Assembly: GCF_024323335.1 (NCBI RefSeq)
Contig: NC_066579.1
Location: forward strand, 4,169,001 to 4,233,000
Direction of reading: 5' to 3'
Length of the DNA stretch: 64,000 nucleotides
Source: Lathyrus oleraceus
Lineage: Eukaryota; Streptophyta; Magnoliopsida; Fabales; Fabaceae
The first letter of the stretch is position 1. Every line of letters starts with the position of its first letter. Positions 1 through 10,257 of the stretch are shown here, piece after piece. The translations under genes were made by a program, and so were the position numbers. A model generated the notes under the pieces. The model saw only the letters and a program-made list of their open reading frames with translations. It was not told the origin of the DNA and made no database searches.

Positions 1-1
1 T

Positions 2-3000
2 GTTGAAGTGATTAATCTCGGCACCGAGGACGCCAAGAGAAAAATCAAGATAGGGGCTGGTTTGAGAGATGATGTGAAGAAAGGGCTGATTGAATTGCTG
101 CAAGAATACGTTGACATCTTCGCCTGGTCTTATCAGGACATGCCTGGGCTGGACACAGACATCGTGGTACACCGCTTGCCTCTCAAAGAAGGTTGTCCTC
201 CGGTCAAGCAGAAACTCAGAAGAACAAGACCAGAGATGGCTGTCAAGATAAAGGAAGAAGTACAAAAGCAGTTGGATGCAGGGTTTCTAGCAGTCACCAA
301 TTATCCGCCATGGGTTGCAAACATCGTCCCAGTACCTAAGAAGGATGGAAAGGTACGGATGTGTGTCGACTACCGGGATCTGAACAGAGCTAGCCCTAAA
401 GATGATTTCCCATTACCTCACATCGACGTTTTGGTGGATAATACAGCTCAGTTCTCGGTATTCTCCTTCATGGATGGCTTTTCTGGCTATAACCAAATCA
501 AGATGGCACCAGAGGACATGGAAAAGACAACTTTCATAACCCCATGGGGCACCTTCTGCTACAAGGTGATGCCGTTTGGTCTGAAAAATGCCGGAGCAAC
601 ATATCAACGAGCTATGGTAACTCTGTTCCATGATATGATTCATCATGAAATCGAGGTTTATGTGGATGATATGATTGCCAAATCTCAGACAGAAGAAGAA
701 CATTTGTTGAATTTGCAGAAAATGTTTGAGCGTTTGAGGAAATTCAAACTGAGACTTAATCCGAACAAGTGCACTTTCGGGGTGAGATCGGGAAAATTGC
801 TGGGTTTTATCGTTAGCGGAAAAGGGATTGAGGTGGATCCCGACAAAGTAAAAGCGATACAGGAAATGCCTGAGCCAAGAACAGAGAAGCAAGTCCGTAG
901 TTTCTTAGGGAGGTTGAACTACATTGCAAGGTTCGTCTCTCACCTAACAACCACGTGTGAGCCAATTTTCAAATTGCTGAGGAAAGATCAGGCTATCAGG
1001 TGGAATGAAGATTGTCAAAGGGCTTTCGAGAAGATAAAAGAGTATCTACAGAAACCTCCGATCCTTATACCTCCAGTTCCTGGGAGACCTCTGATAATGT
1101 ACCTATCAGTGACTGAGAACTCGATGGGGTGTGTATTGGGACAGCATGACGAGTCTGGTCGAAAAGAGCATGCCATATACTACCTTAGCAAAAAGTTTAC
1201 CGACTGTGAAGTCAAATATTCGCAGCTTGAGAAAACTTGCTGTGCTTTGGCCTGGGCTGCTCGCCGACTGAGGCAGTATATGTTGAACCATACTACCTTG
1301 TTGATTTCTAAGATGGATCCAGTGAAATACATATTCGAGAAGCCAGCTCTCACCGGAAGGGTCGCTCGTTGGCAAATGATTTTAACAGAGTATGATATTC
1401 AGTACACGTCACAGAAGGCCATCAAAGGGAGTATCCTGTCAGACTATCTTGCTCAGCAGCCGATTGATGATTATGAGCCGATGAAGTTTGATTTTCCAGA
1501 TGAAGACATCATGTTCCTCAAGATGAAAGACTGTGAAGAGCCAGTTGTTGAGGAGGGACCTGATCCAAACGAAAAGTGGACTTTGTTGTTTGATGGGGCT
1601 GTCAATGCTAGAGGAAGTGGAATTGGTGCTGTCATTACAACTCCGAAAGGTGCCCACATGCCTTTCACCGCTCGTCTGACTTTCGAGTGCACCAATAATG
1701 AAGCTGAGTACGAGGCCTGTATCTTGGGCATTGAGCAAGCCATTGATCTGAGAATCAAGACTCTGGACATCTTCGGAGATTCAGCTCTGGTGATTAATCA
1801 AGTGAATGGTGATTGGAATACTCTCCAACCCACTCTGGTCCCCTACAGAGACTACACGAGAAGACTGTTGACTTTCTTCACAACAGTAAAATTGTATCAT
1901 ATACCTCGTGATGAGAACCAGATGGCAGACGCACTTGCTACTCTATCCTCCATGATCAAGGTAATTCGTTGGAACCATGCTCTCAGGATCGATGTGATGC
2001 GCCTTGACAGGGCCGCGTATGTGTTTGCTGCTGAACTGGTAGTCGATGACAAGCCCTGGTATCACGATATCAAGTGCTTTCTGAAGAATCAAGAGTACCC
2101 TGCAGGGGCATCCAACAATGACATAAAGACTTTGAGAAGATTGGCAGGCAGTTTCTTCTTGAACAAAGACGGTGTGTTGTATAAGAGGAACTTCGACATG
2201 GTTTTGCTCAGATGTGTGGACAGACACGAGGCGGACATATTAATACAGGAAGTTCATGAAGGTTCCTTCGGTACTCATGCCGGCGGACATGCAATGGCTA
2301 AGAAATTGTTGAGAGCGGGTTATTATTGGATGACCATGGAATCTGATTGTTTCAAATATGCTCGGAAGTGTCATAAATGCCAGATTTATGCTGATAAGGT
2401 GCATGTACCACCGAATCCTCTGAATGTGATGTCTTCGCCGTGGCCGTTTGCCATGTGGGGCATTGACATGATTGGAAAGATTGAGCCGACTGCTTCCAAT
2501 GGGCATCGCTTCATCCTTGTTGCCATCGACTATTTCACCAAGTGGGTCGAAGCAGCGTCGTTCGCGAATGTCACCAGGCATGTGGTTGCCCGTTTCATCA
2601 AGAAAGAAATCATTTGTCGCTATGGGATTCCCGAAAGAATCATTACTGATAATGGTTCTAATCTCAACAACAAAATGATGAAGGAGTTGTGTCAGAACTT
2701 CAACATTCAGCATCACAATTCTTCCCCCTATCGTCCTAAGATGAACGACGCTGTTGAGGCGGCAAATAAAAACATAAAGAAGATTATGCAGAAGATGGTC
2801 GTCACGTACAGAGATTGACATGAGATGCTACCCTTCGCCTTGCATGGGTACCGCACTTCAGTACGTACATCGACCGGGGCAACCCCTTACTCCCTGGTGT
2901 ATGGTATGGAAGCGGTCCTACCTGTTGAAGTGGAGATTCCTTCTCTAAGAGTCCTGTTGGATGTCAAGTTAGATGAAGATGAATGGATTCGGACAAGGTT

Positions 3001-3307
3001 CAATGAGTTGAGTCTTATCAAAGAGAAGCGAATGGCAGCCATTTGTCATGGGCAGTTGTATCAGAGTCGGATGAAGAGAGCTTTTGATCAGAAGGTGCGT
3101 CCTCGTTGTTTCCAAGTCGGAGATTTAGTGTTGAAAAGGATCCTTCCTCCTCAGACAGATCACAGGGGCAAGTGGACTCCTAACTATGATGGACCGTATA
3201 TTGTCACCAAGGTTTTTGATGGTGGGGCCTTAATGCTTGCAACTATGGATGGTGAAAACTTCACTTCCCCTGTGAACTCAGACGCAGTTAAAAAATACTT
3301 CGCATAA
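2..3307 (+). pseudogene. pol (RT-RNase H-aRNase H-integrase) of Ogre-like element 1, one nonsense codon
   Basis: Retrotransposon polymerase region that copies element RNA into DNA and inserts it. The frame is already open at base 2 and enters from the left edge; no true start codon is present. RT has the catalytic YVDD motif at 659-670. A degenerate Ty3-type RNase H follows, then a second, archaeal-type RNase H (FDGAV near 1590, D/E residues through about 1950) typical of Tat elements. Integrase has an HHCC zinc motif (about 2254-2390) and D, D, E residues near 2460, 2645 and 2755. One in-frame TGA at 2816-2818 replaces a Trp codon (TGG in the intact copy near 31600). The frame then continues to TAA at 3305. 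A Gly-to-Asp change next to the integrase Glu region (PKMNDAVEA) may add damage. There is no chromodomain, as expected for this lineage. Confidence 0.93.
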
Positions 3308-3317
3308 AATAGACCCG

Positions 3318-3507
3318 CTGGACAGTAAAAAGAATAGTCCAGGCAAAAAATGGGCATCCCGACGAACCAAGAAAATGAAAAGGTTCGGGCAAAAATTAGG
3401 GACAAAAATAAAAAAAATATTGTACACCCGGTAAGTTGAAAACCTGAAAAGGCAACTTAGGCAAAAATGGGTATCCCGGTGGATTGAAAACCCGAAAAGG
3501 GCGATCC
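3318..3507 (+). other. Four-hairpin block just after the pol stop (element 1)
   Basis: Four inverted repeats in tandem begin about 10 nt after the stop codon. Arms are CTGGAC/GTCCAG (3318-3323, 3337-3342), CGAACC/GGTTCG (3363-3368, 3382-3387), TAAGTTG/CAACTTA with inner CCT/AGG (3432-3459), and GGAT/ATCC with inner CCC/GGG (3481-3507). Each is followed within a base or two by GGCAAAA. The same block occurs at 32101-32291 in element 2 with paired changes in the third stem. The function is unknown to me; an RNA role is inferred. Confidence 0.7.
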
Positions 3508-4104
3508 AGGCAAAAGTTAGGGATTAAGCGAATGACTGCGTTCTGAGTAGTTCTGAATCTCATCTCGTGCCAATGACTGGAAATTTTTGAAGGATAGGAA
3601 ACAGTCCAATCACTCTTTCAGAAAGCTGATCATCTGGAGGATCTTGAAGACGGGCAAGTCATAGCAGAATTGGAACCCAATAGAAATCCATTTCACATTG
3701 CCATTAGATTAATTTTGTTTTTATCTTTTGTGCGATTACCTCTTTCTAGGGATTGCTTCCTGATGTAAATGCCTATTCAGAGGTTGTTCAATCAATAAAA
3801 TCATGTTATTCAGTATATCTCTGTTTTCATTTTCATTTTACTGTTTTGTTTGCAAAAATGACGTCCGAATTTTTGATAAACATTGCATCATGACACATAA
3901 GGGCTTTACAGGTACATGCTTAATAAACATTTAAAATTGCTGTAAATTTTAAGTGCTTTGGATCGTCTATTCAGAACAGATACCCTCGGGGCATTTCCTT
4001 AAAATTCCCTGCAGATGATCGTGAATATCTTCCCTAGTGAAGTCGCCAACAGACGGATCTGGTGTCTTATCCCTACAGAGCTGATCAGAGTGTTGGATTC
4101 TTCA

Positions 4105-4520
4105 ATCCCCAGCAGGTTCTCACCACCGTACTTCCCCAAGCGGTTGTTTCAGAATATACACTCCCCAGCGGAGCTGACAGTGCCAGACTTTATCTTCCCA
4201 GCAGAAGTGGCTGCTCCTTAGAGTTCGATGCCAGATCGATAATCCCAATGCCAGATCCATGGTTTCTTTCCTTGAAGCAGAACCTCGGTACCGTATCAGT
4301 GTTTGCTCCCCCTGCTGAGTCATCTCTTGCAAACCGTGGTTGCCAGAATCATTGTAGCTTTCCTCAGCAGCAGGCTTCCAATGTCATTCTTTCCCCGATC
4401 AGAGTCTCGGTATGGCCAGAACACCGCATGGCTAGTCATCTCCCCACAGAGTTCATTGTGGTGTGTATCTCCAGCAGCCTGGCCAGAGCCCAGAGGATGG
4501 TAATCATTTCCCCAGCAGAT
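4105..4520 (+). repeat. Degenerate array of PBS-complementary CCCCAGCAG motifs
   Basis: Variants of TCCCCAGCAG recur at about 4106, 4132, 4161, 4194, 4304 (reversed), 4360, 4438, 4467 and 4507, and again at 4751. The first four are 26-33 bp apart, which suggests a decayed minisatellite. The motif is complementary to the CTGCTGGGGA core of the primer-binding site seen in element 2 (23774-23791). Positions were read by eye. Confidence 0.55.
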
Positions 4521-4827
4521 CCCCTTGCCCCGGCTTGGCATTCTACCCAGTATTTCGCATCCCTGCATGTAGAATCATATTGCATTGCATCCTTCCAAAT
4601 CGCGTAGCATTTCCATTTTCATGGAGCATTACGCCATTAAAAAATTCAAACATACGCATGTAAGCATAAAACATTCTCGGTATCCCAAGTGATAAGCTAG
4701 AAGTTGTTTCCAGTACTCAAACTAAAGATTGTTCATGACTTACCTTTGTTATCCCCAGCAAGTGTCATCGGCCCATGCGCCGCCTTTATTATCATTCCCT
4801 ATTTCTGCCAATGCTGACAGGCAAGAA

Positions 4828-5345
4828 GTTTTCCGGTATCCAGACCGAAGTGGCATTCAGGCCAGTTTTCCGGTATCCAGACCGAAGTGGCATTCAGGCC
4901 AGTGTTCCGATGTTCAGATCGAAGAAGTTTCCGACGGTCAGGTCGATGCGACTTGTGGCGTTCAGGCCAGTTTTCCGGTATCCAGACCGAAGTGGCATTC
5001 AGGCCAGTTTTCCGGTATCCAGACCGAAATGGCATTCAGGCCAGTTTTCCGGTATCCAGACCGAAGTGGCATTCAGGCCAGTCTTCCGGTATCCAGACCG
5101 AAGTGGCATTCGGGCCAATTTTCCGATATTCAGATCGAAGTGGCATTCAGGCCAATTTTCCGATATTCAGATAGAAGTGACATTCAGGCCGAGTCTTTCC
5201 GATGTTCATATCGAAGTGGCATTCAGGCCAAGTCTTTCAGATGTTCAGATCGAAGAAGTTTCCGACGTTCAGGTCGATGCAACTTGTGGCATTCAGGCCA
5301 ATTTTCCGATGTTCAGATCGAAGTCATTTCCAGTATTCAGACTGA
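4828..5345 (+). repeat. 37-bp minisatellite in the Ogre 3' UTR
   Basis: Units of 37 bp begin with GTGGCATTCAGGCCAG and end CAGACCGAA. Starts can be placed at 4850, 4887, 4992, 5029, 5066, 5103 and 5140; later units (5177 onward) are 37-39 bp and diverged. A roughly 31-bp spacer (GAAGTTTCCGACGGTCAGG...) interrupts at about 4920 and again near 5250. The same building block is part of the 66-bp unit in element 2. Confidence 0.85.
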
Positions 5346-5607
5346 TGAGCGGCATTCAGGCCATGGTTATTTCTGTGTTACCATTTATTTTGGTATCCAA
5401 GTTAACATTCTTTTTCGGTATTCAGACTGACTTTCACCGTACCAAACAAATTCTTCTTTCAAGACCACCTCTTTGCCGATTCTGACAGACATTGTTACTT
5501 CACTTCACTTCAGTGCAAATTTTTGGGCTTTTATTGTATTCAATCCCTTGATACCTCGAAAGCACGAAAGCAGCTGTCATCTTCCTTCCGGGTCTCCAGT
5601 TGATTGA

Positions 5608-5618
5608 ATAGGGGCAAC
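5608..5618 (+). other. Polypurine tract of element 1
   Basis: ATAGGGGCAAC lies directly before the LTR start TGTAATACCCC. It would prime plus-strand DNA synthesis. The equivalent in element 2 is at 35104-35115. Confidence 0.8.
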
Positions 5619-5650
5619 TGTAATACCCCAAAATTTACCCTTCATTTTTC

Positions 5651-5682
<32 letters not shown>

Positions 5683-7314
5683 GAAAACGAAAAAAAAATA
5701 AAAAAAATTAATTAATTAATTAAATAATTAAAATAAATAAATAAAATATAACAAATTATTTTGGACTTGGGTCTCCCTCATTTGAGCCCATTACCCACGA
5801 AAATCAGTCTATAAATACTGAGGTTTCAGTAGAGGAGTTACACTGGGAGTTACACTGGGAGATTCACTGGAAAAAGATAGTGAGAGAAAGAAGACAGAAC
5901 AAAGGGGGATTTTGAGGAGAAACAAAACACTCTGAGGTTTCCTTGGAACAAAACCCTGAGGAAAAAGATAGTGAGAGAAGACCTGATAGAGAACTCAGAG
6001 CAGCCTCCAAACCCTGAAGGGAAATCAACTGGTAAACCTCACGGGTGCAACTCAATTTCAATCAAGCTCTCCAATCAGGTTTGCCCTATATCCATCATCT
6101 TTATGCCTTTAATTTGAATGCTCTAAATGTATGAGGTATTATGGGTGAATTTGATACCTTTTTTGTGAGCCTTTTGTGAATTTTGATGGAATTATTCATG
6201 TGGTTACATTTTGATTTAGGGGCAACTCTGGGTTACCCTATTTTGTTTATTCTAACCTGTCTTGTGTTTCCATGGCATTGTTTTCTCTTGATTTCATCCT
6301 GCTGCTCTAACCCTTTGTCGAGTTTTGTGAGGGCTCACATGGCTTTCGCAGAGACACTCGCGTGGTTTCCCACTTTATTTGTGGGATACCCCCTGGAGTT
6401 TTATTCTGATTATTCGTGTTGACTGATTTCCTTTGATGGTCCAGCTGGAGACATTTCAGGGTTTCTTGCCCCTTTAACTGCTATAGTTTCGGATCTTTAT
6501 CCGTGTGGTAATTTTTTCCCTTTCTCATACTTTATCGCTTTCTTAGCTGGAAGACCTCGATAGGAGGCAATGTTTGAGCCCCTTGGTGGCATTTTACTTT
6601 GAGATACATGTTTTGTCTTTTGTATTCATATCCCTGCAGGTAGCGCGGTTCCTTCGTCAAGGACTGCCTTTTGCCCTTGAGCATCCCAAACCCATACCCT
6701 TTATTGATTGTTCTTCTCCATAACACACGTTTACTCCTTCTACTACAGGCGAGTAAGTCTCCAAAGGTCGAGCATCCGGTAGATTGCGTAGTGACGTCGT
6801 TCGTCCAAAACCCAATCCATAACCCCGTAGTTAGCCGAACTACGTTTTGCTCTGATTCTCAGGCCAGATGAGATACGTAGGCATAAGACGCGATGTCTTA
6901 GCGAGCACACATCCCCCAACCCGTAGGTCAGCCGAGCTACGAAGACTCTGATTCTCATATTCAGATGAGATACGTATGCAGTGGATGCGACATCCGCGCG
7001 AGTCATTTTCATTTAACCCTTTTTTTCTTTGGTAAACGGCACAAGATAAACTCACACCCTTTAGACGAAAAACACAAAAGTGGATCCCGTAGAGTACTAC
7101 GGATGCGTAGGGGTGCTAATACCTTCCCTTCGCATAACCGACTCCCGAACCCAAGATTTGGTTGCGAGACCTTGTCTTTTCCTTTCCTCTTTTCAGGTTT
7201 ACTTCGAGCGTTTCCTTTCCCTCCTTTGGGATGAATAACGCACAGTGGCGACTCTTCTGTCTTTTTCTTTCGCCGGTTGTTTTTTTCGCGCACTGTATTT
7301 TTCAGGTTGCGACA
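5619..7314 (+). repeat. 3' LTR of Ogre-like element 1 (1,696 bp)
   Basis: The LTR starts TGTAATACCCCAAAATTT and ends GCGACA, matching the termini of the 4.84-kb LTR of element 2. It contains an A-rich tract (5654-5700), a TATA box at 5810-5817 and transcript-leader-like sequence. A U5 end (about 7079-7300) is strongly shared with element 2, including TGCGTAGGGGTGCTAATACC. Two copies of a CTACGT...ACGTAG motif lie at 6840-6880 and 6937-6977. The stretch between TATA and U5 has no credible gene. Confidence 0.92.
5810..5817 (+). promoter_or_regulatory. TATA box of the element 1 LTR
   Basis: TATAAATA sits about 190 bp into the LTR, leaving a short U3 and a long R/U5. Transcription would start near 5840. 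Inferred from position and motif only. Confidence 0.6.
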
Positions 7315-8888
7315 CACCTATGAATGGGTTGTGATGCCTTTTGGCTTAAAGAATACTGAGGCAACATACCAAAGAGCAATGAATTCGATCTTCCATGATT
7401 TCATAGAGACTTTTATGCAAATTTACATCGATGATATTGTTGTTAAGTCTATTCCAGGGAAGATCCATATAGGCAAACTTCGACTATCTTTTGAAAGGAT
7501 GAGAAAACATGGTCTAAAAATGAACCCTCTCAAATGTGCTTTTTGTGTGCGTGCAGGGGATTTATTAGGCTTTGTGGTCCACAAAAAAGGAATCGAAATA
7601 AACCAGAATAAGACCAAGGCCACAATGGAGGCGAAAGCGCCATCAACGAAGAAGGAATTGTAGTCACTACTGGGCAAGATCAATTTCCTGAGGAGATTCA
7701 TCTCGAACCTTAACGGAAAAACATAAGCCTTCTCACATTTGCTTCGACATAACAAGGAAGGATTCGAATAGGGGCAGGCTCAGCAAAAAGCTTTCGACAA
7801 AATCAAAGAATACCTGAGTCATACACCAATTTTGACACCACCTTGTAGGAGTAGGAGTATGAGATTGTACATATATATATATCTGACAAGACTTTGGGGA
7901 GCATGTTGGCTCAGGAGGATGATAATGACACAGAAAGATCCATTTACTACCTCAGTAGGGTCTTAAATGATGCAGAAACTAGGTATAACATAGTTAAAAA
8001 ATTGTGTTTATGCTTGTATTTTCTTGTACGAAGTTGAAGCATTATATAAAACCTGTTGAGGTTTATGTTTCATCTCACTTCGATGTTATTAAACATATGT
8101 TATATAAGCCAATTTTGCACAATCGAATTGGAAAATAGGCACTAGTTTTAACTTAATATTCCTTAACTTATATGCCATTAAAAGCTGTTAAGGGATAAGT
8201 GCTGGCAGACTTTATAGTCGACCACTCCATAATTGAGAATGCACTAAGCTACCTCGAATTAGAGCCCTGAAAGTTATACTTCGATGGGTCTAGTCATAAA
8301 TATGGAACAAGCATAGGAGTTCTAATTATTTCTCCTAATAAAATTCCAACAAAGTTCAAGTATAAAGTGAAGGGTCTCTGCTTGAATAATGAAGCTGAAT
8401 ATGAAGCTCTGATAGCCAGACTTGAGATATTGTTGGAAATGAGGGCAACTCGAGTCGAAATAATGGGTGACTCATAGTTAATGGTAAAACAGATTACAAA
8501 GGAGTACAAATGTGTTAAAGAGAATCTCATCATGTACTTCATAATAGCCAGTTGATTATTGAAAAGATTCGAGATGGCTAATATTCGACACATACATCGA
8601 TTGGAAAATCAAGTGGCTAATGACTTGGATCAAATTGCATCTGGGTATAAAATTTTGAAAGAGAAATTGTAAAAAGTAATCAAAGTCAGAGGAAGAGTGA
8701 TGTCGACCAAATTAGACCCCTCATACTTGGAAAGGACAAAGTTGGGATACGTTGATAAAGAAAGCTTCAAAATATTGGCAATAGATAGCTTGATAGATGG
8801 AGATTGGAGGAAACCAATAGTGGAGTATTTACAAAATCCAATGGTGTCTACTGATCAAAAAACCAGGTATCGAGCTTTAAGTTATGTT
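7315..8888 (+). pseudogene. Host Tat element: RT to aRNase H fragment
   Basis: Decayed pol of an older Ty3/gypsy Tat-type element into which the neighbouring elements inserted. It resumes inside RT immediately after the element 1 LTR (TYEWVVMPFGLKN). The catalytic YIDD is at 7424-7435. The RT thumb and connection follow with a stop at 7661-7663 and further stops near 7720-7990. An archaeal-type RNase H begins near 8277 (YFDGS), with its Glu region near 8390 and an in-frame stop near 8477. The linker that normally precedes integrase ends at 8888, where the copia element begins; its continuation is at 17252. It is not functional. The pol is clearly different from the Ogre-like copies (YIDD rather than YVDD). 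Confidence 0.85.
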
Positions 8889-8893
8889 ATTTT

Positions 8894-10239
8894 TAAAGGA
8901 GAATAGAAATCCAAAACGAAGCGGAATTTAAAAATTTATCATTTAGTGATCCTTACGAATGGGCATGATCAGTGATAGAATCATTACCTCTTGTGGCGAT
9001 TGAAACCTTTGATGCAGATCTACGAGCGATTACAAAATTGAATGGTGAGAACACCTCTACTCAGTCCACACGAACAAATTCCTTCAATCTTAGTGCTAAC
9101 TACTATGAATGAAGGCTTTGAGTGAGAGAGAGAGAGAGAGAGATAAATGAAATTACAACTGAACAAATGCTTCTGCACAAGGGTTCTATTTATAGAACCA
9201 CTTGTGTGGGCTGTAAGCTAAAAAGCCCACTTAAGTGTATGTGGCCCATATCTTATGATATACCAAAATCACTTAAGCACGTGGTACTTTACCATTATTC
9301 GTATTCTACTTAAGTGCACCGTACCTTACGATGTTCTATAATTCACTTAAGTGCACCGTACCTTACGATTTTCCTTATTTACTCTATCTCTCATCAATCC
9401 GTCCTTTTGTGTGTGACCCTGTAGGTTCTCACGACATTGGTAATTATATTAAATCATATATTTAACATAATAAACAGTTAGTGGTATCTAGAAACACATC
9501 ACTAATACCCAAGACACCAAAATGTCATGTGATCTGACAAATCCCTTTTTTATAATACTTATGTGTACAGTTACCCTTTTGCCCCTATGTCTATATTGAA
9601 CACAAGGCATGGACTGTGTCATCTTTGTCCAGTTCAATATTAGGCACGTAGACATTTATCCGGTTACGTAGGATGGGCAAATTCCATCTAGGTCACTCAT
9701 GTTCCTCAACATGCTTCGTGGGTACCCTTCAATTGTCTTTATGTTCATCTAGTTACGGACAATGTTTGATCAGCAATAAGGCACTCGACTCTACATCTAG
9801 GGTCCATAGTGGTTTCAGGTCGAAGGGTGGTATACACCATTATCACCATGAGATTAACTTATGACACTTTGCATAACGTTCTATATAGTATTCTCATAGC
9901 GGGTCAATCCAGTATAAATATTACTCTTAATATTCATACCTATGTTTAAGACTTGATAACTCCTTATCCATGATTCATGAGACGTGATCATCAGTCTATA
10001 TACCTAATAGTCTTAATGCTTTAATGTTATCCTAATTTACAACAAAGCTCGACTATGGATACTTTAAGAATAATGTCCTTATGTTTAATGGGATCTCATG
10101 ATTAAGTCACACTTGATACATTAAACGGACTAACTATTCTAGGGACTTTATTAAACAAACATAATAAAGAAAAAGCCTTTTATTATTAATAAATAGTTCT
10201 ATACAAGTACCAAAAGTATTGGCCTCTAGGGCTTACACA
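8894..10239 (-). repeat. 3' LTR of the copia element (left copy)
   Basis: Matches 15858-17251 throughout. Its outer end has TA where the partner has TG. It keeps a CTATAAATAG TATA box (minus strand, about 9186-9195), which the partner LTR has lost, and a short (GA)n tract at 9124-9142. No gene is seen in it. Confidence 0.9.
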
Positions 10240-10251
10240 ATTAATCTCCCA
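10240..10251 (-). other. Polypurine tract of the copia element
   Basis: On the minus strand this reads TGGGAGATTAAT directly before the 3' LTR, the usual copia GGGAGAT-type primer for plus-strand synthesis. Confidence 0.7.
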
Positions 10252-10257
10252 CTATCA

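Larger units (their letters stand above)
3308..5607 (+). other. 3' UTR of Ogre-like element 1
   Basis: Untranslated 2.3-kb region between the pol stop and the polypurine tract. It holds the four-hairpin block, an AT-rich stretch (about 3540-4000), a degenerate array of CCCCAGCAG-type motifs (4105-4520 and 4751), and a 37-bp minisatellite (4828-5345). Apparent ORFs here come from the repeats and have no recognisable domains. A long, repeat-bearing 3' UTR is an established trait of legume Ogre elements. Confidence 0.8.
1..7314 (+). mobile_element. Ogre-like Ty3/gypsy (Tat lineage) element 1, 3' part
   Basis: The 3' part of a giant LTR retrotransposon; its 5' LTR, gag and protease lie left of the window. 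Visible in order are RT, two RNase H domains and integrase (2-3307), a 2.3-kb 3' UTR with minisatellites, a polypurine tract (5608-5618) and a 1,696-bp 3' LTR (5619-7314). The LTR ends in CGACA, and host sequence resumes at 7315 in the middle of another element's RT, so this copy inserted into that element. The right-hand target duplication would be CACCT (7315-7319), but the left copy is not visible. The pol protein closely resembles that of the element at 18927-39958, yet the LTR is almost three times shorter. Confidence 0.9.

Noticed and set aside
413..892. 159-codon minus-strand ORF within element 1 RT
   Set aside because: Shadow of the RT coding strand. The same antisense pattern appears in the related copy at 29194-29523.
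4729..5485. ORFs of about 235 codons in the 37-bp minisatellite of element 1
   Set aside because: Repeat-derived, overlapping in several frames, located in an untranslated region and without known domains.
8889..8893. CCAAC (17246-17250) as the copia target duplication
   Set aside because: No match on the left. Taking the LTR end at 17251 (TGTTGG start) gives ATTTT/CTTTT and an in-register host frame.
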